The translations under genes were made by a program, and so were the position numbers. From Pseudomonas knackmussii B13 (GTDB lineage: Bacteria; Pseudomonadota; Gammaproteobacteria; Pseudomonadales; Pseudomonadaceae): DNA of 64,000 bases. The stretch's first letter is position 1; every line of letters starts with the position of its first letter. Of the stretch, positions 16,590 to 24,898 are shown piece by piece. The notes below the pieces were generated by a model. That model was not told where the DNA came from, did not search any database, and worked only from the letters and a program-made list of their open reading frames with translations. The DNA lies in the NCBI RefSeq assembly GCF_000689415.1, contig NZ_HG322950.1, positions 2,115,501 to 2,179,500 of the forward strand. Direction: 5' to 3'.

Positions 16590-17687
16590 TTATTTGTTTA
16601 TCTGATATGGTATCTCAAACTTGAAAGTGTTTGTCGCTAGTGGGGTTTCGCCGAATTTTTGGCCTCCAAGTCGTTGGCTGGTTACGTTGATATTAATGTT
16701 ATGTGCGTCTGCAACAATTTTGGCTAAATACAAACCTACGCCTTCCCCTTTTCTTAAGCTCCTCGACCACTGTCCGCGATATTTCTTTTTGAATATTAAA
16801 TCGGTTTCTTCTGCTTCTATGGGTGGGCCTTGAGAGACTATGCTGACTTCTGCTCTGTCCTGCATTTCGCGAAGCCTAACTGTAACCTCTCCGGAAAGAC
16901 AGTATTTTACGGCATTGCTAATTAAAGAGAATGGGATGATTTTGAAGCTTTCCCTTAAGTTGAAGTTTCGATAGCACTCGCCGCGGAAGTTTACCTTTAT
17001 TCGTGCTCCTTCCTCCCCTGCGTCGAATCCAGATAGAATTGATGTGATTTTTCTTAGGATTCCATGTAGCGATGTTGAAACTGGACGTCCAAATCTAGCA
17101 GCTGCAGGATTAAAGTATATAGATACTAGATCGAAGTAGTCATTAAGTAGGCCCGCAGCCTTTACGAGTGACTTCATCTCGGCTGAAGCTTGATCAAGCT
17201 GTGCATCTAGCGTTCTAGCAGAGCCAGAGCTTTCAAGGAGACTGATTGATATGGCCTCAAGTTGCCTGGCGAGGCGAATTGGATCATGGAGGGGGTCAAG
17301 TAGTTCAGACTGACGCTCTAGGATGTGTTTATCAATAACTGAGTCAAGATGGTTCAGTCTTTGAACCCACTCTTTGAATCTGGCCTCGTCCAGGTTTCTA
17401 CCTTTTAATTCGTGCTTCAGTTCTTTTGATATTTTACTGCCAACAAGTGAGCCCTTAACTCCGAAGACCACCACGGGCGCAGAGCCGACTGTTGAAGAAA
17501 AATATGATAGGCCATATGGGCAAAGTGCCTCACCGTTGGCCTCTGTTACTAGGCATGGTCTTTCAGATTTGCATTTTTTTTCGCAGGTTTTTGAAATTCC
17601 AGAGTCGCCTGCTAGTACTGTGCCTTGAATGCAGCAAGACCATGGTACCACTATAACTCCTGTGTCTATTACTTCCTTAAGTAGCAT
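16590..17687 (-). CDS. Soluble histidine-kinase-like protein with Cys-rich N-terminus
   Basis: 365 residues, no membrane span. The first ~60 carry six cysteines (C18, C19, C35, C39, C45, C56; CEKKCKSERPC), a pattern that could bind zinc or an iron-sulfur cluster. A phosphoacceptor-like H134 sits in LHDPIRLARQLEAI. The C-terminal HATPase has an N box (SLISNAVKYCL) and a glycine-rich GEGVGLYLAKI. It overlaps the receiver gene by 11 bases, so the two form an operon. GC is low and it sits between mobile elements, so it is probably acquired. I do not recognise it as a named system. Confidence 0.72.
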   Translation of the reverse strand: MLLKEVIDTGVIVVPWSCCIQGTVLAGDSGISKTCEKKCKSERPCLVTEANGEALCPYGLSYFSSTVGSAPVVVFGVKGSLVGSKISKELKHELKGRNLDEARFKEWVQRLNHLDSVIDKHILERQSELLDPLHDPIRLARQLEAISISLLESSGSARTLDAQLDQASAEMKSLVKAAGLLNDYFDLVSIYFNPAAARFGRPVSTSLHGILRKITSILSGFDAGEEGARIKVNFRGECYRNFNLRESFKIIPFSLISNAVKYCLSGEVTVRLREMQDRAEVSIVSQGPPIEAEETDLIFKKKYRGQWSRSLRKGEGVGLYLAKIVADAHNININVTSQRLGGQKFGETPLATNTFKFEIPYQINK

Positions 17688-18444
17688 TGCGATACATCCT
17701 CACGAAATCTATGGCTGCCTCATGAAGTTTTGGGTGGGCAGATCTGTCAAGGTTTAAAGATGGTCGGGGGTCGTTTTGATTTTTAATAAGCTCATTTATG
17801 GATCTTAAAAAAGCTGCTCGCTTGCCTTTATCAAGTCGAGAGAGTTCCGAAGTTATGGATTCCTCGATGTGTTCTAATTTGAATTTCTCCGATAGGAATT
17901 GATCGATTTGATCGGAACATTTTTGTGCTGTCATCGGTTTTTTAGCTACGTCGTCCGCCTGTTCGAAAAATCTTGTTGCCAGGACATCGTACTGTTTGTT
18001 TGAGACGGCGCATATTTTCTGATTTGGATTTAATTTTCGTAGCGATGATAGAAGTTTAAGGCCGCCTTCTTCGGGGTCGTCTTTCACAACACCTTTAATG
18101 TCTAGAAATATTACGTCGTAGGTGGCTAGGTCAGTGACGTCGGCGAGGCTTACTTGCTTGTAGGTGCTGATTTGATAGTTTGCTTTCTTCAGTTCTGTAA
18201 TTGGGAAGTCCTGAATTTCATCATCGACAAAGGCTATTTTTCCAATTTTCTTGAGATTTATTCTGTTTTGATTGTGTGAAATAATTTCCGATAGCTCGTG
18301 GATAGATGGCTCGGATTTCCTTTGTTTTAGGAACTTATTAAGTGCAAATGCCACTCCTGCAATTGGAGTGGTGATTCCAAAAAAATTAGCCAATCCGCTT
18401 GCGTTTTGAAACCAGTTTGAAATTGTGCTGATAATTTCGTCCAC
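17677..18444 (-). CDS. Membrane-anchored receiver-domain protein
   Basis: 255 residues. A hydrophobic segment near residues 17-37 (GLANFFGITTPIAGVAFAL) suggests membrane attachment. Residues ~67-190 are a response-regulator receiver with all key positions: D74/D75 (FVDDE), phosphoacceptor D115 (VIFLDIKG), S148 (AVSNKQ) and K169 (AKKP). The helical C-terminal ~65 residues are not a recognisable DNA-binding or enzymatic output. GTG start without a strong ribosome site. First gene of a two-gene unit with the downstream kinase, probably its phosphodonor. Confidence 0.7.
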   Translation of the reverse strand: MDEIISTISNWFQNASGLANFFGITTPIAGVAFALNKFLKQRKSEPSIHELSEIISHNQNRINLKKIGKIAFVDDEIQDFPITELKKANYQISTYKQVSLADVTDLATYDVIFLDIKGVVKDDPEEGGLKLLSSLRKLNPNQKICAVSNKQYDVLATRFFEQADDVAKKPMTAQKCSDQIDQFLSEKFKLEHIEESITSELSRLDKGKRAAFLRSINELIKNQNDPRPSLNLDRSAHPKLHEAAIDFVRMYRNAT

Positions 18445-18559
18445 TTTAATGGTTCTCGTGCGATCATTTAAGATTTAAGTTTTTATCCAGAGGAAATCGG
18501 AAAGTCCGGTGGATTACTTACCTGCTTTAATTTTTATCTTCCTGTGTGTTCCTGACGGC

Positions 18560-19714
18560 TTACTCCCCACCCACCCCATTCCGCTCATGCCGATAAACAC
18601 TCACCGCCTCATAAACCGCTTTACGCAGCCGGTTGATGCCGCCAATCGGGCGGTGCTCCGGTAGCGCGTGCCAAGGGTTAAACGACAGGTTGTCGCACAT
18701 CACGTTCTGTTCGCGGCTGTCGAAGTCCTGCGGCGGGGTGCTGACCAGGGCGACAGTCTGGAAGGGGCTGTCTTTTTCGCTCCACTTCACGCTGACGTCT
18801 TCGATGGGCATGTATTTGTTGGCGTCTTGTTTTTGCACTTGCAGTTCGAAGCAGGCGGGTACGCGGTCTATCGAGAGCTGCTGATACATCGCCGTGCGCA
18901 GGAAGTTGGGCAGCTTTTCGTTGAGTTTCGGCAGCTGGTAGCCGGGGCAGGCTTTGGTGGAGGGGATGACGCGGAACTTGATGTTGTTCTGCTCGCCGAG
19001 TTTGTACGGGGCTATGCCGAAGTAGGTGGCTTGCATCGGGCTGTCCGGCGCGGTGGCCAGGGTTTGCATGGCGATCAGCAGGTGGCGCACTTGCCAGGTC
19101 ATGGGGTTCCAACTGGGGAAGAAGGCCAGTTCCTTGTGGCCGTTGGCCTGGGCGTTGAAGTTCTGGCGGTATTCGGCGACGTCGCTGACGAAGAAATTCG
19201 GGTGGTTGAACATCACGAAGTCTTGCTCGGCGTCGTGGCCCTTGCCGGGCATCAGCTTGGTGCCCGGCACGTTGTAGAGCTTGATGGCCATGCCGCGGGC
19301 GTCTTTTTCGCTGTCTTGCTGCGGGTAGGCGTTGCCGTTGGAGAAGCGCACCCAGGCGTTCCATTCCTTGCCGGGTTGGGCGAATACGCCTTTCTGCAGG
19401 TCGGCGGGGATGTGGCTGTCGACCGTCACTTCCGCCTTCACGCAGCCGTGGGCCTTGGCGTGGGCGTCGCGCAGGACGCGGGTGTTCTCGCGGTGCTGTT
19501 CGACCACGCGGATGGCGTCTTCGATGATCGCCTGGGTCTGCTCGGCTTCGCCCGGCGGGATTTCTTCCTGCGCCGACACCGGGCCGCTGAACTTGACCTG
19601 GTAGTAGGCCCAGCCCAGGCCGAAGCCGACAGCGAGCAGCAGGGCGAGGCCGCCGACGATGCGCAGCAGCCATTTGCCGATGAAGAGCCAGATCCGGGTG
19701 AGCACTGCGCGCAT
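18560..19714 (-). CDS. Catalase-related haem protein
   Basis: 384 residues with an N-terminal membrane anchor (IVGGLALLLAVGFGLGWAYY). The catalase fold is visible: the distal-His region (DAHAKAHGCVKAEVTV), the substrate-channel stretch WVRFSNGNAYPQQDSEKDAR-GMAIK, and a C-terminal RLRKAVYEAVSVYRHE with the likely proximal Tyr ligand. It belongs with the small catalase-related proteins that include fatty-acid hydroperoxide enzymes (allene oxide synthase-like), not with classical catalases. It lies downstream of the di-haem cytochrome gene, same strand, with a hairpin between. The start chosen matches the hydrophobic anchor; an upstream ATG in frame is less likely. Confidence 0.82.
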   Translation of the reverse strand: MRAVLTRIWLFIGKWLLRIVGGLALLLAVGFGLGWAYYQVKFSGPVSAQEEIPPGEAEQTQAIIEDAIRVVEQHRENTRVLRDAHAKAHGCVKAEVTVDSHIPADLQKGVFAQPGKEWNAWVRFSNGNAYPQQDSEKDARGMAIKLYNVPGTKLMPGKGHDAEQDFVMFNHPNFFVSDVAEYRQNFNAQANGHKELAFFPSWNPMTWQVRHLLIAMQTLATAPDSPMQATYFGIAPYKLGEQNNIKFRVIPSTKACPGYQLPKLNEKLPNFLRTAMYQQLSIDRVPACFELQVQKQDANKYMPIEDVSVKWSEKDSPFQTVALVSTPPQDFDSREQNVMCDNLSFNPWHALPEHRPIGGINRLRKAVYEAVSVYRHERNGVGGE

Positions 19715-19770
19715 GGGGCGGTTCCTTTGCTTTCTTGGTTTTCTTCTGTGTGGGAGAACCCTCTCCCCGG

Positions 19771-19794
19771 CCCTCTCCCGCAAGCGGGAGAGGG
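19771..19794. terminator. Perfect 11-bp hairpin between cytochrome and catalase genes
   Basis: CCCTCTCCCGC-AA-GCGGGAGAGGG. There is no clear T run, so it could be an mRNA-processing or REP-like hairpin that reduces expression of the downstream catalase-related gene rather than a full terminator. Confidence 0.5.
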
Positions 19795-19837
19795 GGCAGA
19801 GCGGGTGCAGGCTTAGCCGGTCAGCCCTGCTGCGTCG

Positions 19838-21733
19838 TCAGTCGCATTTCGGGCCTGGGGTCCAGGGCTGGGTCTTCTCGTCGGTCAGGCGGCTTTCGTA
19901 GTCGGGGTTGCCCAGCACCTTGAGGTATTCCACTAGCGCCCAGCGCTCGTCCGGACTCAGGGCGCGGCCGATCACGCCGTCCTTGCGGCAGCCGTCGCGG
20001 AACTCGTGGCCGCGGTTGCTGTTGCCCGACACGCTGGTCTTGTAGAGGAAGCCGCCGGGGAACTTGGCGGTGCTGTAGCCGACGAATTTCGGGTCGAACT
20101 CGAAGCTGCCGACGTAGAACTGGGTTTCCCGCTCGGACACCGGCGAGAGCAGCTCGAACAGGTTGGGCACAGAGCCGTTGTGCAGGAAGGGCGGGGTGGC
20201 CCAGATGCCGTCCAGCGGGCGCGCCTTGTAGGCGAGCATTTCGCGCACGCCGATGGGCAGGTTCCAGCCGTTCATGCGCTTTTGCTCGTCCGGGCTGATC
20301 TGGTCCTTGGCGTAGGTGTTCTGCTCGACGAAGGAGGTGATGTAGGCCAGGCCCTTGGCTGCCGAGAGCTTGGTCAGGTCGAGCGGCTCGCTGGAGTAGG
20401 GGTAGAACTTCACGTCCATCTTCTTCAGCTGGTCCAGCTGCCACTTCAGCGAGGTCACGTCGTAGGTGTGGTTGGCGATGTTGCTGGCGGTGTTCGGGTC
20501 GGTGCCGATCTCGCCGAGCTCGACCATCTTCATGCGCCATTCCGGTATGCGGCCCAGGGCCACGTAGTCCGGGTCGCCGATCTTCTTCACGTGCGGGCCG
20601 TGGCAGTACACGCAGTTGTTCTGGAACAGCGCGCGGCCCTGGGAGGCGCGCTTGAGGTCGATTTCGCCGAGCACCTGGGCGGGCCACGGCGGCGGCTTGA
20701 GGTCGTGCAGGTCGGTTTCGATCTTGTCGAGCTCGCGCACCAGCACGCTGGAGTCGTAGCGCTTGGCGCCCATCTGCGGCTGGCCGTCGTCGTCCTTCAG
20801 CTTGAGGGTGGCGCCCACGCCGAGGGCTTCGCCGATGTTGCGCGCCATGGGCTGCATGGCCGAGCCGTTCCACTGCACCCAGTCGAATTTCCAGATGTCC
20901 CACAGCTGCGGGTAGTTCACCGGGGCGTTGGCGATGCGGTAGTTGTCGGGGCTGATGTGGTCGCCGAACACGCCGTTGGCGATACGGCCGAAGGCGTCGG
21001 CGCGGCCGGGGCCTTCCTCGGTGGGGTAGAGGCCGCGCCACCAGTCGCCGCCGGCGGTGCGCAGCATGGTCCAGAGCACTTTCCACATGCCGCGGCGCAG
21101 TTCGGAGCGGGCTTCGGGGGTGTTGTTGTCTTGCAGCACGTCCTGGGCGAAGTCGCCGAAGTTCCACGGCAGGAGGGTGCTGCCCATGCTCGCCGCCAGC
21201 GCCTGGCCGAAGGCGCCGCCGCGCAGCGTGGGCACGGTGGAGGCGATGGAGTGCATGGCCGCGCCGCCATCGATGCGGATGGCCTGGCCCTTGAAGCGCA
21301 GCTCGCCGGTGTGGCAGGCGGCGCAGGTGATGTCGAGGTAGGCTGGGCCGCCGTCGCTGTCGGGGTGGCGGGTGAAGCCGACCGGCAGGTTGCCTGGGTT
21401 GTAGCTGGGGCTGTCTTTCAGCGCGCGGCCGATTTGCGCCGGATCGATCAGGAAGCCGAAGCGCGCGAGGTTGGCCGGGGCGGCGAACTTGCCGTCGCTG
21501 AAGGGCTGGCGCAGGTGGACGAACCAGTCGTAGCGCAGGCCTTTAACCACGGTGCCTTGCGGCGTGTAGTAGTAGGTCTGGCGTTGCTCGTCGGTCCACT
21601 GTGGGAGCGGGTTGAACTGGCTGGGCGGGCTGTATTCGGGGATGTTCGGATGCGCGACGAACCAGAGGGCAATGCCAAGGGCTGCGAGCAGAAGGATGGC
21701 GATTGCAAGTAGGATACGTCTGACAATGCGCAT
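19838..21733 (-). CDS. Di-haem cytochrome c, RoxA/OdsA-like oxygenase family
   Basis: 631 residues with an N-terminal membrane/signal segment and two c-type haem sites, CAACH (near 136) and CVYCH (near 374). The length and spacing fit the long di-haem peroxidase relatives, which include the rubber oxygenase RoxA and the P. aeruginosa fatty-acid 10S-dioxygenase/diol synthase pair (PA2077/PA2078). Short di-haem CcpA peroxidases are ~330 residues. It would act in the periplasm. The downstream catalase-related gene suggests a lipid-hydroperoxide pathway (inference). It may equally be an uncharacterised peroxidase. Confidence 0.78.
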   Translation of the reverse strand: MRIVRRILLAIAILLLAALGIALWFVAHPNIPEYSPPSQFNPLPQWTDEQRQTYYYTPQGTVVKGLRYDWFVHLRQPFSDGKFAAPANLARFGFLIDPAQIGRALKDSPSYNPGNLPVGFTRHPDSDGGPAYLDITCAACHTGELRFKGQAIRIDGGAAMHSIASTVPTLRGGAFGQALAASMGSTLLPWNFGDFAQDVLQDNNTPEARSELRRGMWKVLWTMLRTAGGDWWRGLYPTEEGPGRADAFGRIANGVFGDHISPDNYRIANAPVNYPQLWDIWKFDWVQWNGSAMQPMARNIGEALGVGATLKLKDDDGQPQMGAKRYDSSVLVRELDKIETDLHDLKPPPWPAQVLGEIDLKRASQGRALFQNNCVYCHGPHVKKIGDPDYVALGRIPEWRMKMVELGEIGTDPNTASNIANHTYDVTSLKWQLDQLKKMDVKFYPYSSEPLDLTKLSAAKGLAYITSFVEQNTYAKDQISPDEQKRMNGWNLPIGVREMLAYKARPLDGIWATPPFLHNGSVPNLFELLSPVSERETQFYVGSFEFDPKFVGYSTAKFPGGFLYKTSVSGNSNRGHEFRDGCRKDGVIGRALSPDERWALVEYLKVLGNPDYESRLTDEKTQPWTPGPKCD

Positions 21734-21910
21734 CGAAACTTCCTTGTTTTAATTGGGCGAGCCATCGTTATGCCAATACGGCGGGGTGTTGGCAAGGTGA
21801 TGCCACGCGTATTTCAGGGCTTTGGCCGAATCAGCTGCTGAACGGGCTGAGTTGCGCCGCCGGAGCCGCGAACGAAGGGGCATCGCCCGCCGCGATGCCG
21901 AAGGTGTTGC

Positions 21911-22969
21911 TTGACCGATCAACAGGTTTTCCCCGACGAATCCGCCGCCGGCCGCGTGCTGCGGCACTTCCGCGTGGTGCTCGAGGAGCGCGGCTATCGC
22001 GCCGACCCGGCGCAGCAGGCCGGCATCGAGCATCTGGCGCAGTCCCCCGAAGCCCGCCGCCACTGGCTGCGCAAGACGCCGGCGGGTGTCTACCTGCACG
22101 GCAGCGTGGGGCGCGGCAAGAGCTTCGTGATGGACTGCTTCTATGCCGCCGCGCCGGTCGAGGCCAAGCGCCGCGTGCATTTCCACTCTTTCCTGCAGGA
22201 ATTGCAGCGGCGGATGATGGCCTTCGCCGGGCAATCCGACCCGCTGGTGCGCGTGGCCAGGGAGATCGCCACGCAAACCCGCCTGCTGTGCTTCGACGAA
22301 TTCCACGTGCACGACATCGGCGACGCCATGCTCCTCGGGCGCATGCTCAAGGTGCTGGTGGAGGAGGGCGTGGGCATGGTCTGCACTTCCAACTACCCGC
22401 CCGAGGGCCTGTGCCCGAACCCGCTGTACCGCGAGCGCTTCCGCCCGGCCATCGAGCTGCTGGAGAAGCGCTTCGACGTGGTGCCGCTGGACGGCGGCGA
22501 GGACTACCGCCTGCGCGCCTCGCCGCTGGAACACTGGGGCAGCTACCTGTGGCCGGCGGAGGCCGACGACCTGGAGCTGATCGGCGGCCGCCTGGGGCTG
22601 GACGAGCAGGCGAGCTTCCAGCAGGTGCTGGACGTCAACCACCACCCGCTGCGCGTCCACGCCCTGGAGGAGGGGCGCGCCTGGCTCGACTTCAGCGAAC
22701 TCTTCGAGCGCCCGCGCTCGGCCTCTGACTACCTGTGGCTGATCGAGAACTTCCCGCGCATGGCAGTCAGCGGCCTCGGCCCGCTGGGCAACTACCCGCC
22801 GGACGTGAGCATGCGCTTCCTCAACTTCATCGACATCGCCTACGACCGCCAGCTGCGCCTGCAGCTGTTCGCCAAGGTCTCCCTGGAAAAACTCGCCGAG
22901 GGCGGCGCGGCCACGGACTTCGCCCGTACGCTCAGCCGGTTGCGGCAGTTGAAGTTGGAGCCGTTGTAG
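21911..22969 (+). CDS. zapE: Cell division ATPase ZapE (AFG1 family)
   Basis: AAA+-type ATPase that interacts with the Z-ring in E. coli. 352 residues with Walker A GSVGRGKSF (~66), Walker B LLCFDEFHVHDIGDAM, sensor 1 VCTSNYPPEGL, and the AFG1-typical tail SDYLWLIENFPRMAVSGL and RFLNFIDIAYD. The best start appears to be a TTG; there is no ATG upstream in frame. The gene stands alone. Many pseudomonads carry two AFG1 paralogues, so this might be the second copy. Confidence 0.88.
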   Translation: MTDQQVFPDESAAGRVLRHFRVVLEERGYRADPAQQAGIEHLAQSPEARRHWLRKTPAGVYLHGSVGRGKSFVMDCFYAAAPVEAKRRVHFHSFLQELQRRMMAFAGQSDPLVRVAREIATQTRLLCFDEFHVHDIGDAMLLGRMLKVLVEEGVGMVCTSNYPPEGLCPNPLYRERFRPAIELLEKRFDVVPLDGGEDYRLRASPLEHWGSYLWPAEADDLELIGGRLGLDEQASFQQVLDVNHHPLRVHALEEGRAWLDFSELFERPRSASDYLWLIENFPRMAVSGLGPLGNYPPDVSMRFLNFIDIAYDRQLRLQLFAKVSLEKLAEGGAATDFARTLSRLRQLKLEPL

Positions 22970-23008
22970 GCGCGCGACGTCCTTGCACGGCGTAATCCTG
23001 TAGGAGCG

Positions 23009-23480
23009 GGCCATGCCCGCGATTCGCGCGCATGGCGCGCTCCTACACGGGATATCGGAGCGGGGATTTTCACGGACAAGGTCCGCTCCTACGGGGTTTC
23101 TGCCTTCGGCACGGTGCCGCGCTCGTACCTGTAGGAGCGGATCTCATCCGCGAAAGGGCTGGCGCCGAGGCTTTCCCTGGCATTTGCGGGCCATGCCCGC
23201 GATTCGCGCGCATGGCGCGCTCCTACACGGGATATCGGAGCGGGGATTTTCGCGGACAAGGTCCGCTCCTACGGGGTTTCTGCCTTCGGCACGGTGCCGC
23301 GCTCGTACCTGTAGGAGCGGATCTCATCCGCGAAAGGGCTGGCGCCGAGGCTTTCCCTGGCATTTGCGGGCCATGCCCGCGATTCGCGCGCATGGCGCGC
23401 TCCTACACGGGATATCGGAGCGGGGATTTTCACGGACAAGGTCCGCTCCTACGGGGTTTCTGCCTTCGGCGCGGTGTTGT
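23009..23480. repeat. 180-bp tandem repeat built of REP palindromes
   Basis: Copies start at 23009, 23189 and 23369 (the third is complete for ~110 bases). The period is exactly 180. Each unit holds GTAGGAGCGG-type REP arms and differs only at single bases (CACGGACAAGG in copies 1 and 3, CGCGGACAAGG in copy 2). Because 180 is a multiple of 3, open frames run through it; these are not genes. A further REP follows at 23490-23565. Confidence 0.92.
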
Positions 23481-23595
23481 GCCTGGACCTGTAGGCGCGG
23501 ATTTATCCGCGATGGGGCTGGTGCTCGGGCTGTTCGCGAGCAAGCTCGCTCCTACAGGGCCAACCGCTGCCGTCTGCTGCCATGCGGGACCTGTC

Positions 23596-23652
23596 GTTCG
23601 ATAATCGGCTATTTGCGTTTGCGATTATCGCCCAACGCTTCGATAATCGGCC
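23596..23652. promoter_or_regulatory. Three PcaR-type operator sites before the IclR gene
   Basis: GTTCGATAATCGGCT (23596-23610), an inverted GCGATTATCG (23621-23630) and CTTCGATAATCGGCC (23638-23652). They agree closely with the GTTCGATAATCGCAC site described for P. putida PcaR. They end 27 bases before the pcaR-like start, so autoregulation is likely. Confidence 0.8.
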
Positions 23653-23678
23653 GCACCGTCCGCTTGCAGGGTTCCGCC

Positions 23679-24521
23679 ATGACCGATGAACTCCATCACA
23701 GCCCGACGCCTTTGGCGCCGCCGATCATTGCATCGCCCGCCAAGCGCATCGAGGCTTTCACCGGCGATCCGAACTTCATGACCTCGCTCGCCCGGGGGCT
23801 GGCGGTGATCCATGCGTTCCAGGAGCGCAAGCGCCACCTGACCATCGCGCAGATCAGTCACCGCACCGAGATCCCCCGCGCGGCCGTACGCCGTTGCCTG
23901 CACACGCTGATGAAGCTGGGTTACGTGACCACAGACGGGCGCACTTATTCGCTGCTGCCCAAGGTGCTCACGCTCGGCCATGCGTATCTGTCGTCGACGC
24001 CGCTGGCGGTCACCGCGCAGCCGATCCTCGACCGCATCAGCGAGCAACTGCGCGAGGCCTGTTCGATGGCCACGCTGGAAGGCGAAGAGATCCTCTACAT
24101 CGCCCGCTCGGCCACGCCGCAGCGGCTGATTTCGGTGGACCTGAGCGTCGGCAGCCGACTGCCGGCTTACTGCACCTCCATGGGCCGCATCCTGCTCGCC
24201 GGGCTGGATGACCAGGCGCTGGAGGATTACCTGGCCCACGCCGACCTGCAGGTGAAGACCAGCCGCACCGTGTGCACGCCCGAGGGGCTGCGCGCGAGCA
24301 TCGGCGAAATTCGCCGGCAGGGCTGGGTGATCATCGACCAGGAGCTGGAGATGGGCCTGCGTTCGGTGGCGGTGCCGCTGAAGGACTCCGCCGGCCAGGT
24401 GCTGGCCGCGCTGAACGTCGGCACCCACGTCGGCCGCGTATCGCGCCAGGAGCTGGAGACGCGCTTCCTGCCGGTGCTGCTGGAGGCCAGCCGCGAGTTG
24501 GGCACCCGGCTGTTCCACTGA
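23679..24521 (+). CDS. pcaR: IclR-family regulator, PcaR-like
   Basis: 280 residues: an N-terminal winged helix (TSLARGLAVIHAFQERKRHLTI.., IPRAAVRRCLHTLMKLGYV) and a C-terminal effector domain (GEEILYIARSATPQRLISVDL, GSRLPAYCTSMGRILLAGL, RQGWVIIDQELEMGLRSVAV, and LAALNVGTHVGRVS). The protein-level pattern matches PcaR/PobR regulators, which activate protocatechuate/4-hydroxybenzoate genes with beta-ketoadipate. The three operator sites just upstream and similar sites before the transporter at 60571 support PcaR. The upstream open frame through the REP array is not part of it. Confidence 0.85.
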   Translation: MTDELHHSPTPLAPPIIASPAKRIEAFTGDPNFMTSLARGLAVIHAFQERKRHLTIAQISHRTEIPRAAVRRCLHTLMKLGYVTTDGRTYSLLPKVLTLGHAYLSSTPLAVTAQPILDRISEQLREACSMATLEGEEILYIARSATPQRLISVDLSVGSRLPAYCTSMGRILLAGLDDQALEDYLAHADLQVKTSRTVCTPEGLRASIGEIRRQGWVIIDQELEMGLRSVAVPLKDSAGQVLAALNVGTHVGRVSRQELETRFLPVLLEASRELGTRLFH

Positions 24522-24626
24522 GCGCTCAACTTTCCACGCTCGTCCGTCTGCAAGTATCCGTCGCGGATACATTTGCTGGCTGTTTGCTATGGTTTTGATA
24601 CCTCCACCAGCAGGACCCGGAACCGC

Positions 24627-24896
24627 ATGACGCCTGGCCGCAAGAAGCTGCTGATCAAGTCCCTCGATCTCCTGGCAGTCTGCGGTCTCGGTGTATCCCT
24701 GGTGCTGATCGTAAATGGATTGCAAACGATTATCTTTGTTACCTCGCACCACTGGAGCGACTGGGCGATGCACCTGCTGGAGTTCGATGGGGGGCTGCTG
24801 CACGTCGGCCTGCCGTTCCTGTTCGGCCTGGCCTGCCTGATCGCCCGCGAAGTGGTGGCGCGCACCGGCCCACCGCATGACGACGACCTCGCCTGA
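24627..24896 (+). CDS. Small two-span membrane protein
   Basis: 89 residues, predicted membrane segments at about 14-36 (LAVCGLGVSLVLIVNGLQTIIFV) and 55-72 (LLHVGLPFLFGLACLIARE). No family recognised. The ATG lies behind a weak ribosome site. Its stop is 3 bases from the convergent gspF-like stop. Upstream sequence 24522-24626 has no obvious sigma-54 element. Confidence 0.6.
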   Translation: MTPGRKKLLIKSLDLLAVCGLGVSLVLIVNGLQTIIFVTSHHWSDWAMHLLEFDGGLLHVGLPFLFGLACLIAREVVARTGPPHDDDLA

Positions 24897-24898
24897 TC

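Noticed and set aside
23009..23480. Possible CRISPR array
   Set aside because: Units are 180 bases, near-identical throughout with no unique spacers, and made of REP palindromes. No cas genes.
23013..23678. Long N-terminal extension of the IclR gene through the 180-bp repeats
   Set aside because: The period is a multiple of three, so the frame stays open. The true start is the ATG at 23679, after the operator sites.
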